Shown: positions 1 through 5,073 of the stretch, one piece after another
Layout: every line of letters begins with the position of its first letter
Numbering within the stretch: position 1 is the first letter of the stretch
Source of the DNA: Planctomycetota bacterium
Lineage (GTDB): Bacteria; Planctomycetota; Phycisphaerae; WQYP01; JAJZKY01
Direction of reading: 5' to 3'
Length of the DNA: 5,073 nucleotides
Assembly: GCA_021803885.1 (NCBI GenBank)
Contig: JAJZKY010000426.1
Coordinates: 1 to 5,073, forward strand
Position numbers and translations under genes: made by a program
The notes under the pieces: model-generated
The model's database searches: none
Told to the model about the DNA's origin: nothing
Seen by the model: only the letters and a program-made list of their open reading frames with translations

Positions 1-47
1 CCTGGAAAATTTTTTTCGCGGAAACGTCCCAGCGTGGAAAGCCTTCC

Positions 48-1148
48 CTATCCGCCGATGTGAACCATGCTGCGCGATGGCTTCAAAAAGCCCGGCTCGC
101 CAATGTGGTGCCGCTCCTCTTTGTGCGCCACCACGCGCTGGATGGTCGCCACCAGATCCGCATCACTGCCACCCCGGCGCAGCACGCCATACAGATCGTG
201 GTCGGTTTGAGAGAACAGACAGGTGCGAATTTTTCCGTCTGAGGTGAGCCGCACGCGGCTGCAATGGCCGCAAAACGGATGCGAGACCGGAGCGATGATG
301 CCAATCTCGCCTAGGCCATCGTCAAAGGTATAGCGCCGCGCCGTCTCACTCAACGCCTGCGGTGGCAACGGCACCACGGGCCGAAAGGTGTTCAGCGCAG
401 TAAGAATTTCTTCCATGCGCACCACCACCTCGGGCGACCAGCGGCGATCTTCCTCCAGCGGCATGAACTCAATAAAACGCACCACCACGCCTTCCTCGCG
501 CGAGAACTTGGCAAAGGGAACGATCTGATCCTCATTGAAGCCGCGCAGCAGCACGCAGTTGACCTTCACCGGCTCCAGCCCCGCGCGCTGGGCGGCGCGG
601 ATGCCCGCCAGTACGCGGTCATATCCGTCTTCAATTCGGGTGATGCGCGCAAACTTGGCGCGATCGACGGCATCCATGCTGACCGTGATGCGATGCAGGC
701 CCGCGTCCTTGAGCGGCTGGGCCAGCTCGGACAGCAAATGCCCATTGGTCGTCAGCGCAATATCCAGCGCGTGGCCCGCGCCAGCGGCCAGCGGCTGGCC
801 CTCGGCAGCAAAGGCCGTGCGATAGGTTGCCAGCTCACGGATCATCTCTGTCAATCCACTGCGCAGCAGTGGCTCGCCGCCGGTCAGGCGAATTTTTTCA
901 ATGCCCAGCGCCACAAAGGCGCGCGTCAGGCGCAGGTAGTCCGGGATGGGAAGCTCCGCATACTGTGCGCCCTGTTCGCCAGTGCGGCAATAGACACATT
1001 TGTAGTTGCAGCGGTCGGTGACGGAGATGCGCAGGTCGGTAATTGCGCGGCCAAAGCGGTCGCGCAAGCGCGTGGCCTGCTGCGATTCTGACTGGGGAAG
1101 GATGCTGGAGGATGGCGAAATGGAAGGCTGCGTTGCTGTCATCTCCAT
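48..1148 (-). CDS. moaA: GTP 3',8-cyclase MoaA (molybdenum cofactor biosynthesis, radical SAM)
   Basis: MoaA is a cytoplasmic radical-SAM enzyme that converts GTP to 3',8-cyclo-7,8-dihydro-GTP, the first committed step of molybdenum-cofactor synthesis, with MoaC acting next. The 366-residue product shows both family clusters. The N-terminal SAM-binding [4Fe-4S] motif is C47-x3-C51-x2-C54, followed by LTGGEPL at 88-94. The C-terminal substrate-side cluster is C293-x2-C296-x13-C310, followed by LF. The protein ends in Gly-Gly, the tail needed for MoaA activity. About 22 extra Ser/Gln/Pro-rich residues precede the first cluster compared with E. coli MoaA, and there is a modest insertion near 110-128. 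Two start codons are possible: ATG at 1148 or ATG at 1142 (Met3). The AAGGG box lies only 3 nt before the first but 9 nt before the second, so Met3 may be the true start. No moaC or other moa gene is in view. The tRNA-Ala gene lies 50 nt upstream on the same strand. Confidence 0.96.
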   Translation of the reverse strand: MEMTATQPSISPSSSILPQSESQQATRLRDRFGRAITDLRISVTDRCNYKCVYCRTGEQGAQYAELPIPDYLRLTRAFVALGIEKIRLTGGEPLLRSGLTEMIRELATYRTAFAAEGQPLAAGAGHALDIALTTNGHLLSELAQPLKDAGLHRITVSMDAVDRAKFARITRIEDGYDRVLAGIRAAQRAGLEPVKVNCVLLRGFNEDQIVPFAKFSREEGVVVRFIEFMPLEEDRRWSPEVVVRMEEILTALNTFRPVVPLPPQALSETARRYTFDDGLGEIGIIAPVSHPFCGHCSRVRLTSDGKIRTCLFSQTDHDLYGVLRRGGSDADLVATIQRVVAHKEERHHIGEPGFLKPSRSMVHIGG

Positions 1149-1198
1149 CCGCCCTTGAACCCTGTTGCCGGGGTGCCTGATGGATGCCCGGACAATTT

Positions 1199-1274
1199 TG
1201 GTGGAGCTAAGCGGGATCGAACCGCTGACCTCCTCGTTGCGAACGAGGCGCTCTCCCAGCTGAGCTATAGCCCC
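1199..1274 (-). tRNA. tRNA-Ala (anticodon CGC)
   Basis: Read on the minus strand, this is a complete 76-nt cloverleaf. It has a 7-bp acceptor stem (GGGGCTA with TAGCTCC), a 4-bp D stem (GCTC/GAGC), and a 5-bp anticodon stem (CCTCG/CGAGG) around the loop TTCGCAA. The variable loop is AGGTC, and the T arm is AGCGG-TTCGATC-CCGCT. The anticodon is CGC (plus coordinates 1239-1241), which reads the alanine codon GCG. The acceptor carries the G3:U70 wobble pair that is the universal alanine identity element. The 3' CCA end is encoded after discriminator A73. No intron or mismatch is visible. It lies divergent to the propeller gene and upstream of moaA. Confidence 0.98.
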
Positions 1275-1292
1275 ACTTCGGCTGGTAGTTGT

Positions 1293-1321
1293 AGTGTATC
1301 AGTTAGGCTGGAGCCGAGAAA
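1293..1321 (-). promoter_or_regulatory. Candidate promoter for tRNA-Ala (and possibly moaA)
   Basis: On the minus strand, TACACT (1298-1293) resembles a sigma-70 -10 box (4 of 6 matches). A weak -35 candidate, TTTCTC (1321-1316), lies 17 nt upstream. Transcription would start near 1286, about 12 nt before the mature tRNA 5' end, a sensible leader length. The -35 box is poor, so the call rests mainly on position and the -10 box. Confidence 0.3.
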
Positions 1322-1360
1322 GTTTCGGCTTGGAAATTTCCTCGGCATCTTGCTCAAGCG

Positions 1361-1366
1361 AAAGGA
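1361..1366 (+). promoter_or_regulatory. Ribosome-binding site of the beta-propeller gene
   Basis: AAAGGA ends 9 nt before the ATG at 1376. This supports that start, which also places a complete signal peptide at the N-terminus. Confidence 0.6.
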
Positions 1367-1375
1367 CACACTGCC

Positions 1376-2473
1376 ATGCCTTTGCCCCGGCGCTCTCACG
1401 CATCCCTCCTGTTAGCCGCCACACTGGTACTCACCAGCGGCCCTGCGCACGCAGGCAAAAAGCACGAGCCACTTACAGCCGACTTCTCCGTGCAGCAGAC
1501 GTGGAAGATTGGCGGTACAGGCTGGTGGGATTATCTGACCACGGACCCGAACGCGCATCTGCTTTACATTGGCCGTGCCAATCGCGTGCAGGTGGTGGAC
1601 ACGCAGACCGGCAAGCTGGTGCATGAGATCTCCGGCATGCAAGGGGTGCATGGTGTTGCGCTGGATCCCAAAGGCAAGCTGGGCTACATCAGCGACGGCG
1701 CGGCCAACAGGGTGCTCGTTTTTGATCGCACCACGTTTCAAGTGACGGCCAGCATCGCTTCCGGTGGAAAAAATCCCGACGCAATTTTGTTCGAGCCAAC
1801 CACACGGCGCGTCCTCACCTTCAACGGGCGCAGCCGTTCCTTCACGGCCATCGATACAGCCAAAAATGCCGTGCTGAAAACTGTCCTGCTGCCCGGCAAG
1901 CCGGAGTTTGCCCAAGCCGACAACGAAGGTCACATTTACGTCAACATTGAAGATCGCAACTTTCTGGTGCGCATCGATGCCGCCACCTTGGCGGTGACGG
2001 CCATCTGGCCCATCGCGCCCTGCGATTCCCCGACGGGACTGGCCCTGGACCGGCAAGACCATCGGCTCTTTTCGGTTTGTGAGGACAACTGGATGGTCGT
2101 CACCAACACGGACAACGGCCACAACGTGGCCACGGTGCCCATCGGGGCCAACCCGGATGGCGTGCGCTATGATGCGGCGCGGCACTTGGTCTTCGTCTCG
2201 AATGGCGAGGGGACCCTGAGCATCATTGAACAAAAATCTCCCAACAAATATGGGACGCTGCAAACACTCGACACACAGGATGGCGCGCGCACGCTGGCCC
2301 TCGATGGCAAAACGGGCAAAGTATATTTGGCGACAGCCTCCTTTGGCCCGCCGCCGGAACCGACGCTGCAAGACCCCTCACCGCGTCCCGCTTTGTTGCC
2401 AGACAGCTTTGTGGTGCTGGTCGTTGCCAGCCCAGAGCCGCCGACTACGGCGCAACCCAACCCGAAAAAGTAG
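1376..2473 (+). CDS. Secreted YVTN/YncE-family beta-propeller protein
   Basis: This 365-residue protein is probably exported to the periplasm. It begins with a signal peptide: basic n-region (RR at 5-6), hydrophobic core around 11-21, and an AHA|G cleavage site after residue 26. The mature part is a run of beta-propeller repeats of the YVTN type, each with a small turn, a 'hxYhs' strand and a 'VhVhD' strand. Examples are LLYIGRANRVQVVD (62-75), LGYISDGAANRVLVFD (102-117), GHIYVNIEDRNFLVRID (185-201) and LVFVSNGEGTLSIIE (271-285). I estimate six or seven blades. C216 and C235 could form a disulfide. The tail from about 324 is Pro-rich and ends in a last hydrophobic strand (SFVVLVVA). No catalytic motif is visible, and such proteins often serve as binding scaffolds, so the role is unknown. 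The downstream dehydrogenase starts 10 nt after the stop, implying a shared transcript. Confidence 0.88.
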   Translation: MPLPRRSHASLLLAATLVLTSGPAHAGKKHEPLTADFSVQQTWKIGGTGWWDYLTTDPNAHLLYIGRANRVQVVDTQTGKLVHEISGMQGVHGVALDPKGKLGYISDGAANRVLVFDRTTFQVTASIASGGKNPDAILFEPTTRRVLTFNGRSRSFTAIDTAKNAVLKTVLLPGKPEFAQADNEGHIYVNIEDRNFLVRIDAATLAVTAIWPIAPCDSPTGLALDRQDHRLFSVCEDNWMVVTNTDNGHNVATVPIGANPDGVRYDAARHLVFVSNGEGTLSIIEQKSPNKYGTLQTLDTQDGARTLALDGKTGKVYLATASFGPPPEPTLQDPSPRPALLPDSFVVLVVASPEPPTTAQPNPKK

Positions 2474-2483
2474 GCAGGCTTCC

Positions 2484-3278
2484 ATGCAGATGTTTCAAGG
2501 CAAAACCGTTCTCATCACCGGCGCCAGCGCTGGCATTGGCGAGGCCTGCGCGCTGCGCTTTGCTGCCGAAGGCGCACGCCTGCTGCTGGCCGCGCGGCGC
2601 GAAGACCGTCTGCGTTCGCTGCAAAGCCGCCTGCAATCGGCTGGAGCCAAAGAGGTGGCCGCGCTCACTCTGGATGTGCGCGATCCGCAGCAGGTGCAGC
2701 AGGCCATCGACGGCCTGCCCGCGCCTTGGCAGGCCATCGACATTCTGCTGAACAATGCCGGGCTGAGCCGCGGCTTGGACAAAGTACATGAGGGCAACAT
2801 TGTCGATTGGGAGGAGATGATCGACACCAACGTCAAAGGATTGCTCTACGTGACACGCGCCGTGGTGCCCGGCATGGTGGCGCGGGGCCACGGCCATGTG
2901 GTCAACATTGGTTCGACCGCTGGGCGCGTCACCTATCCCGGCGGTGCGGTCTACTGCGCTACCAAGGCCGCTGAAAATCGCATCAATGAGGGCCTGCGCA
3001 TGGATCTGCTGGGCACGCCGGTGCGCGTCACCTCGGTCGATCCCGGCATGGTGGAGACCGAATTCAGCCGCGTGCGCTTCCACGGCGATGAGCGCCGCGC
3101 CGCCGCGGTGTATGCAGGCATGACGCCGCTGACCGCCGCAGATGTGGCCGAAGCCGTCCTATGGGCTACCTCCCGCCCAGCCCACGTCAACGTGGCGGAG
3201 ATCCTGCTGACTGGCATCGATCAGGCCAACTCAATCTTGGTACACCGGCAATCTTCGGCGAAAGACGACAAGCGCTAA
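2484..3278 (+). CDS. Short-chain dehydrogenase/reductase, YdfG-like (NADP-dependent 3-hydroxy acid dehydrogenase type)
   Basis: This 264-residue cytoplasmic classical SDR has every family landmark. It has the cofactor-binding TGASAGIG at 12-19, NNAG at 90-93, the active-site N116, S144 (NIGSTAG), and the catalytic Y157-x3-K161. Arg residues after the second strand (ARR, 37-39) favour NADP over NAD. It resembles E. coli YdfG along its length: MIDTNVKGL, RAVVPGMV, GHGHVVNIGSTAG, VRFHGDE, PAHVN and the C-terminal VHRQ all have close counterparts. YdfG oxidises L-serine, L-allo-threonine and 3-hydroxy acids, and reduces malonic semialdehyde. The same activity here is likely but inferred. The start at 2484 (or Met3 at 2490) follows AGGCAGG and matches the family N-terminus. 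The open frame reaching back to 2226 lies inside the propeller gene and is not coding. Ten nt separate the two genes, so they are probably co-transcribed, though no functional link is evident. Confidence 0.93.
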   Translation: MQMFQGKTVLITGASAGIGEACALRFAAEGARLLLAARREDRLRSLQSRLQSAGAKEVAALTLDVRDPQQVQQAIDGLPAPWQAIDILLNNAGLSRGLDKVHEGNIVDWEEMIDTNVKGLLYVTRAVVPGMVARGHGHVVNIGSTAGRVTYPGGAVYCATKAAENRINEGLRMDLLGTPVRVTSVDPGMVETEFSRVRFHGDERRAAAVYAGMTPLTAADVAEAVLWATSRPAHVNVAEILLTGIDQANSILVHRQSSAKDDKR

Positions 3279-3399
3279 AAGAAACTTTTCCTCGGTTCCA
3301 ATTCTGCATCTCGCTGATACTGCATGAAATCCGCACGGTCTCTACTCCAACCTCTCGGCCAAAAGACGACTTTTTGCTGGCCAACGCATCTAAACTTGG

Positions 3400-3441
3400 C
3401 AGGAAGGAAAGCGCGCCGGGCGACTGGGCGCTGTCTTCCTG
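3400..3441 (+). other. Imperfect 42-nt hairpin
   Basis: The outer stem CAGGAAG (3400-3406) pairs with CTTCCTG (3435-3441). After a small internal loop, AGCGC (3410-3414) pairs with GCGCT (3428-3432), with a possible CC/GG pair beyond. No U-tract follows, so this is not a canonical intrinsic terminator. It could still be the 3' structure of the upstream dehydrogenase mRNA or a leader structure of the next gene. Confidence 0.4.
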
Positions 3442-3487
3442 AACCGAGCATTGCGGCAGCAGGTTGGAAATAGACCAGCAATGCCGG

Positions 3488-3492
3488 GGAGG
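3488..3492 (+). promoter_or_regulatory. Strong ribosome-binding site deciding the 3502 start
   Basis: GGAGG, within GGGGAGG, lies 9 nt before the ATG at 3502. The longer in-frame start at 3451 has no comparable site, so translation most likely begins at 3502. Confidence 0.75.
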
Positions 3493-3501
3493 TACCACAC
3501 C

Positions 3502-3801
3502 ATGCAGTGGATCCGACTTGCTCTCGCGTTCATGGTTGATCTGTTCTTTGGTTGCCACCATTCCCATCTGTCGCGGCCCTTCACCCTTGAGGACCGCTCC
3601 TACAAAATTTGCCTCGACTGCGGACAGGAGATGCCCTATTCCGTGGAAGCCATGCGGCTGCTGCGTCCGTGGGAGGTGCTGCGCGAGGCCCGCGCTCGCC
3701 GCACCGCCACCTTGCCAGCCCCTGCACAGGCCAATCTGGCAACAGACTTGGGAACCTTGCCCGTGGGCAAGCCTGCCTCTGGCTGGAAGGCTGTGGCCTA
3801 G
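3502..3801 (+). CDS. Small conserved-type protein with a Cys/His cluster (putative metal-binding), function unknown
   Basis: This 99-residue protein opens with a short hydrophobic stretch (about 4-17), too brief and interrupted by D13 to be a confident membrane anchor. It then has C18, H19, H20 and H22, a basic/aromatic spacer with RPFTLEDRSYK (25-35), and a C37-x2-C40-G knuckle. The order CHxxH-like cluster, about 15-residue spacer, then CxxCG looks like a small zinc-ribbon or other metal site. The rest (50-99) is Arg/Ala-rich and then low-complexity, probably disordered. From memory, similar FGCxHxHLSRxFT…CLDCGxExxYS proteins recur in acidobacterial genomes as hypotheticals, but I cannot confirm this here. 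GGAGG 9 nt upstream supports the start. It stands between gaps on both sides, so it may be transcribed alone. Metal binding is inferred, and a redox-active cysteine pair is an alternative. Confidence 0.75.
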   Translation: MQWIRLALAFMVDLFFGCHHSHLSRPFTLEDRSYKICLDCGQEMPYSVEAMRLLRPWEVLREARARRTATLPAPAQANLATDLGTLPVGKPASGWKAVA

Positions 3802-3804
3802 GAC

Positions 3805-3874
3805 GAACCAGCGCCTGAGTCATTCTGAAGGTCAAAACCAAGAAGTATCCAGACAGGGAAAGTGGGGCTGGTTC
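3805..3874. repeat. Inverted repeat 1 (8 bp perfect arms)
   Basis: GAACCAGC at 3805-3812 is the exact reverse complement of GCTGGTTC at 3867-3874, with 54 nt between the arms. The right arm sits in the loop of inverted repeat 2, so forming both at once would make a pseudoknot-like arrangement. Confidence 0.5.
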
Positions 3875-3897
3875 TTTCCTTCCCTTCTGGATGCTTC
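3842..3897. repeat. Inverted repeat 2 (12 bp arms, one wobble)
   Basis: GAAGTATCCAGA at 3842-3853 pairs with TCTGGATGCTTC at 3886-3897, with one T-G wobble. Beyond a bulged C3854 the stem can continue as AGGGA (3855-3859) with TCCCT (3881-3885), or shift to GGAAAG (3857-3862) with CTTTCC (3874-3879). The total is about 17 pairs, the strongest palindrome in the window. Confidence 0.6.
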
Positions 3898-3932
3898 CCG
3901 TTCGACTTGCCTGCGGCTTGCACGGGAAGTAT
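3891..3932. repeat. Inverted repeat 3 (8 bp perfect arms, extendable)
   Basis: CTTCCCGT at 3894-3901 is the exact reverse complement of ACGGGAAG at 3922-3929. The stem extends outward through a G-T wobble to AT/AT pairs (3891-3932). The loop holds a small GCC-TGC-GGC stem at 3909-3917. Bases 3891-3897 are also used by inverted repeat 2, so the two stems are mutually exclusive. Confidence 0.6.
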
Positions 3933-3935
3933 GAA
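3907..3935 (+). promoter_or_regulatory. Candidate promoter for the ABC transporter operon
   Basis: TTGCCT (3907-3912) and TATGAA (3930-3935) each match 4 of 6 sigma-70 consensus bases and are separated by 17 nt. Transcription would start near 3942, giving a leader of about 27 nt. It overlaps inverted repeat 3, so that palindrome could act as an operator rather than as RNA structure. Weak evidence. Confidence 0.25.
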
Positions 3936-3968
3936 ACTAATCCATGTCCAAAACCGTATCATCCTACA

Positions 3969-4910
3969 ATGATCGTCTCGCTCGAATCCCTGGTGAAGGT
4001 TTATGCTGGCAAGCCGCCGGTTACGGCCGTGGGCGGCATTGACCTGCGTGTGCCGCAAGGCGGCATCTTTGGCCTGCTCGGCCCGAACGGAGCCGGCAAG
4101 ACAACCACAATCAGCATCTGCACCACGCGCGTGCTGCCCACCTCGGGCCAAGTGCGCATCGCGGATGTGGATGTGGTGCGGCATCCCTCGTTGGCAAGGC
4201 GCAATATCGGTGTAGTGCCGCAATACAACACGCTCGACCGGTCGCTGACCGTCTTTGAGAATCTTTTCTACCATTGCCGCTACTTTGGCATGAGCACGCA
4301 GGCCGCGCGCGAGCGTTCGCAAAAATTGCTGGAGCAATTCCGCTTGAGTGAACGCGCCCAGGCGCGCCCCTTTGCGCTCTCTGGCGGTCTGGCCCAGCGC
4401 TTGTTGATCGCACGCGCCATTGCCCACCACCCCGCCGTGTTGTTTTTGGATGAACCCAGCGCCGGACTGGATCCGCAGAGCCGCATCGCCATGTGGGAGG
4501 CCGTACGCGGCCTGCGCGATGAGGGCATCACCGTGCTGCTGACCACGCACTACATGGAAGAGGCCGACGCGCTCTGCGACCGCGTGGCCATCATCGACCA
4601 CGGAAAAATTCTGGTCGAAGACACGCCAGAAAACCTGAAACGCAGCCTGGGTGCCAAGACCATCTATGTGTTGGACTTGAACCGCAACGAGGGCATCGAC
4701 GCCCTGGCCACGAGCGTGCGCGCACTGCCCGGCATCGGCAGCGTGGAGGCAACACCCACAGGCCTGCGCGTCTATGCACAAAGCGCCGACGGACTGCTGC
4801 CCGTGCTGGTGCAGACGACACAGCACCACGGTCTGCGCGATATTTCTATTCAAGAGCCAGCGCTCGAAACCGTCTTCATCCACCTGACCGGGAGGGACCT
4901 GCGTGAGTAG
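3969..4910 (+). CDS. ABC transporter ATP-binding protein, DrrA/ABC-2 export type
   Basis: This 313-residue ATPase would sit on the inner face of the membrane and power an ABC-2 type exporter with the permease encoded next. Visible motifs are Walker A GPNGAGKT (38-45), Q-loop Q85 (VVPQYN), signature LSGG (137-140, followed by LAQR), Walker B AVLFLDEP (156-163), D-loop SAGLD (164-168) and H-loop H194 (TTHYMEEAD). All catalytic residues are intact. The C-terminal domain (about 230-313) ends in ETVFIHLTGRDLRE, the hallmark of the DrrA/daunorubicin-resistance-like subfamily, but many members export lipids, polysaccharides or unknown substrates. The start at 3969 is chosen because MIVSLESLVKVY matches the family N-terminus. 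The 26 residues possible upstream from 3891 lie in the structured gap. No clear Shine-Dalgarno precedes 3969. The stop overlaps the permease start by 8 nt, indicating translational coupling. Confidence 0.94.
   Translation: MIVSLESLVKVYAGKPPVTAVGGIDLRVPQGGIFGLLGPNGAGKTTTISICTTRVLPTSGQVRIADVDVVRHPSLARRNIGVVPQYNTLDRSLTVFENLFYHCRYFGMSTQAARERSQKLLEQFRLSERAQARPFALSGGLAQRLLIARAIAHHPAVLFLDEPSAGLDPQSRIAMWEAVRGLRDEGITVLLTTHYMEEADALCDRVAIIDHGKILVEDTPENLKRSLGAKTIYVLDLNRNEGIDALATSVRALPGIGSVEATPTGLRVYAQSADGLLPVLVQTTQHHGLRDISIQEPALETVFIHLTGRDLRE
4891..4896 (+). promoter_or_regulatory. Ribosome-binding site inside the ATPase gene for the permease
   Basis: GGAGGG lies 6 nt before a GTG at 4903, within the last codons of the ATPase gene. 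It fixes the GTG as the permease start. Confidence 0.75.
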
Positions 4911-5073
4911 CACGACCGTATTGGCACCAACCGCCGCACCCCAGCCCAGCCACACGCCTGCGCTTCGGCTCTACGCACTGGCCTTTCTCGGACTCATGCA
5001 GCGCGACCTGCGCGTGCTGCGTCGCGAACTGGGTGCATTCGTGGTGCGCATTGTTATGCAGCCGCTGTTGTTT
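4903..5073 (+). CDS. ABC-2 type transporter permease (partial, N-terminus only)
   Basis: The first 57 residues are present and the gene runs off the right edge. Translation from GTG at 4903 gives an Ala/Pro/Thr-rich start (1-20), then RLYALAFLGLMQRDLRVLRR (22-41) and the beginning of a hydrophobic segment (45-57, ending in MQPLLF). This pattern of a short amphipathic cytoplasmic helix with an RDLRVLRRE motif leading into the first membrane span is typical of ABC-2 (DrrB-like) permeases. The 8-nt overlap with the ATPase gene and the internal GGAGGG site imply coupled translation and a joint transporter. The substrate cannot be inferred from this fragment. Confidence 0.82.
   Translation, partial: MSSTTVLAPTAAPQPSHTPALRLYALAFLGLMQRDLRVLRRELGAFVVRIVMQPLLF

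Larger units (their letters stand above)
1275..1375. promoter_or_regulatory. Divergent intergenic region with alternative short hairpins
   Basis: This 101-bp gap separates the 5' end of tRNA-Ala (minus) from the propeller gene (plus), so it should carry both promoters. The segment AGCCGA at 1312-1317 can pair with TCGGCT at 1278-1283 or with TCGGCT at 1325-1330. The overlapping GCCGAG (1313-1318) can pair instead with CTCGGC at 1341-1346. Only one of these can form at a time. The second lies within the expected leader of the propeller mRNA. No T-tract follows, so none is a clear terminator. The repeats may be chance in GC-rich DNA. Confidence 0.4.
3279..3501. other. Intergenic region between the dehydrogenase and the small Cys/His gene
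   Basis: This 223-bp gap holds no convincing gene. Two imperfect inverted repeats are visible: GGCCA (3357-3361) with TGGCC (3378-3382), with AAAG/CTTT nested inside, and a longer one at 3400-3441. A 49-codon plus-strand frame at 3324-3473 lacks a ribosome-binding site and is not called. I found no convincing promoter, although one is expected for the downstream gene. Confidence 0.5.
3802..3968. promoter_or_regulatory. Structured intergenic leader before the ABC transporter
   Basis: This 167-bp gap contains three interleaved inverted repeats, listed separately, and a pyrimidine-rich stretch at 3872-3888. Because the repeats share or enclose each other's arms, the RNA could adopt alternative folds. 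This resembles an attenuator or cis-regulatory leader of the downstream transporter operon, or a 3' structure of the small gene upstream. There is no T-tract after any arm, and no known riboswitch consensus was recognised. Confidence 0.45.

Noticed and set aside
1..47. Intrinsic terminator after moaA
   Set aside because: Only short, weak pairing is seen. On the minus strand the run beyond it begins with A rather than T, so it does not meet terminator criteria.
1149..1198. Molybdenum-cofactor riboswitch upstream of moaA
   Set aside because: The gap between the tRNA and moaA is only 50 nt. The Moco RNA motif is well over 100 nt, and its multi-stem layout is not seen.
1412..2371. Minus-strand open frame opposite the propeller gene
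   Set aside because: It is a shadow of a well-supported secreted protein, with no recognisable motif and no start signal.
2226..2483. N-terminal extension of the dehydrogenase back to 2226
   Set aside because: It lies wholly inside the propeller gene in another frame, its Arg/Lys-rich translation is unlike SDR proteins, and the family N-terminus matches the start at 2484.
3324..3473. 49-codon plus-strand frame in the gap before the small Cys/His gene
   Set aside because: It has no ribosome-binding site, its composition is unremarkable, and it overlaps the hairpin at 3400-3441.
3451..3501. Earlier in-frame start of the small Cys/His protein
   Set aside because: The GGAGG at 3488-3492 is correctly spaced only for the ATG at 3502.
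3187..3567. 126-codon minus-strand frame spanning the dehydrogenase end and the small gene start
   Set aside because: It overlaps two better-supported plus-strand genes, has no motif, and has no convincing start signal.
3798..4955. Long minus-strand open frame opposite the ABC ATPase
   Set aside because: It is antisense to an unambiguous ABC gene, its His/Gln/Ala/Gly-rich translation shows no domain, and it arises from the codon bias of GC-rich DNA.

Overview
The window looks like chromosomal DNA from a GC-rich bacterium. The combination of genes suggests an acidobacterium of the Terriglobia type: a secreted YVTN/YncE-like beta-propeller, a YdfG-like reductase, a DrrA-type ABC ATPase, and a small Cys/His protein of a kind I associate with that phylum. 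This placement is inference from protein flavour, not from a marker gene. No mobile element, CRISPR array or phage gene is visible. Most of the window is ordinary housekeeping and envelope-related content.

Left part (1-1274), minus strand: a complete tRNA-Ala(CGC) gene with encoded CCA lies 50 nt upstream of moaA, the radical-SAM enzyme that starts molybdenum-cofactor synthesis. The two point the same way and may share a transcript. The 101 bp between the tRNA and the next gene is a divergent promoter region.

Middle part (1376-3278), plus strand: a secreted beta-propeller protein is followed after only 10 nt by a YdfG-type short-chain dehydrogenase, so the two form a likely operon. A 223 bp gap containing an imperfect hairpin leads to a 99-residue protein with clustered Cys and His residues (3502-3801), preceded by a strong ribosome-binding site.

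Right part (3802-5073), plus strand: a 167 bp gap holds three interleaved inverted repeats that cannot all fold together. It is followed by an ABC transporter ATPase of the DrrA type. The ATPase is translationally coupled (8 nt overlap) to an ABC-2 type permease that runs off the window edge. Together they would form an exporter whose substrate cannot be told from sequence.

The items most worth a second look are the interleaved inverted repeats at 3805-3932 and the small putative metal-binding protein just before them. I do not see convincing evidence of a wholly new multi-gene system.
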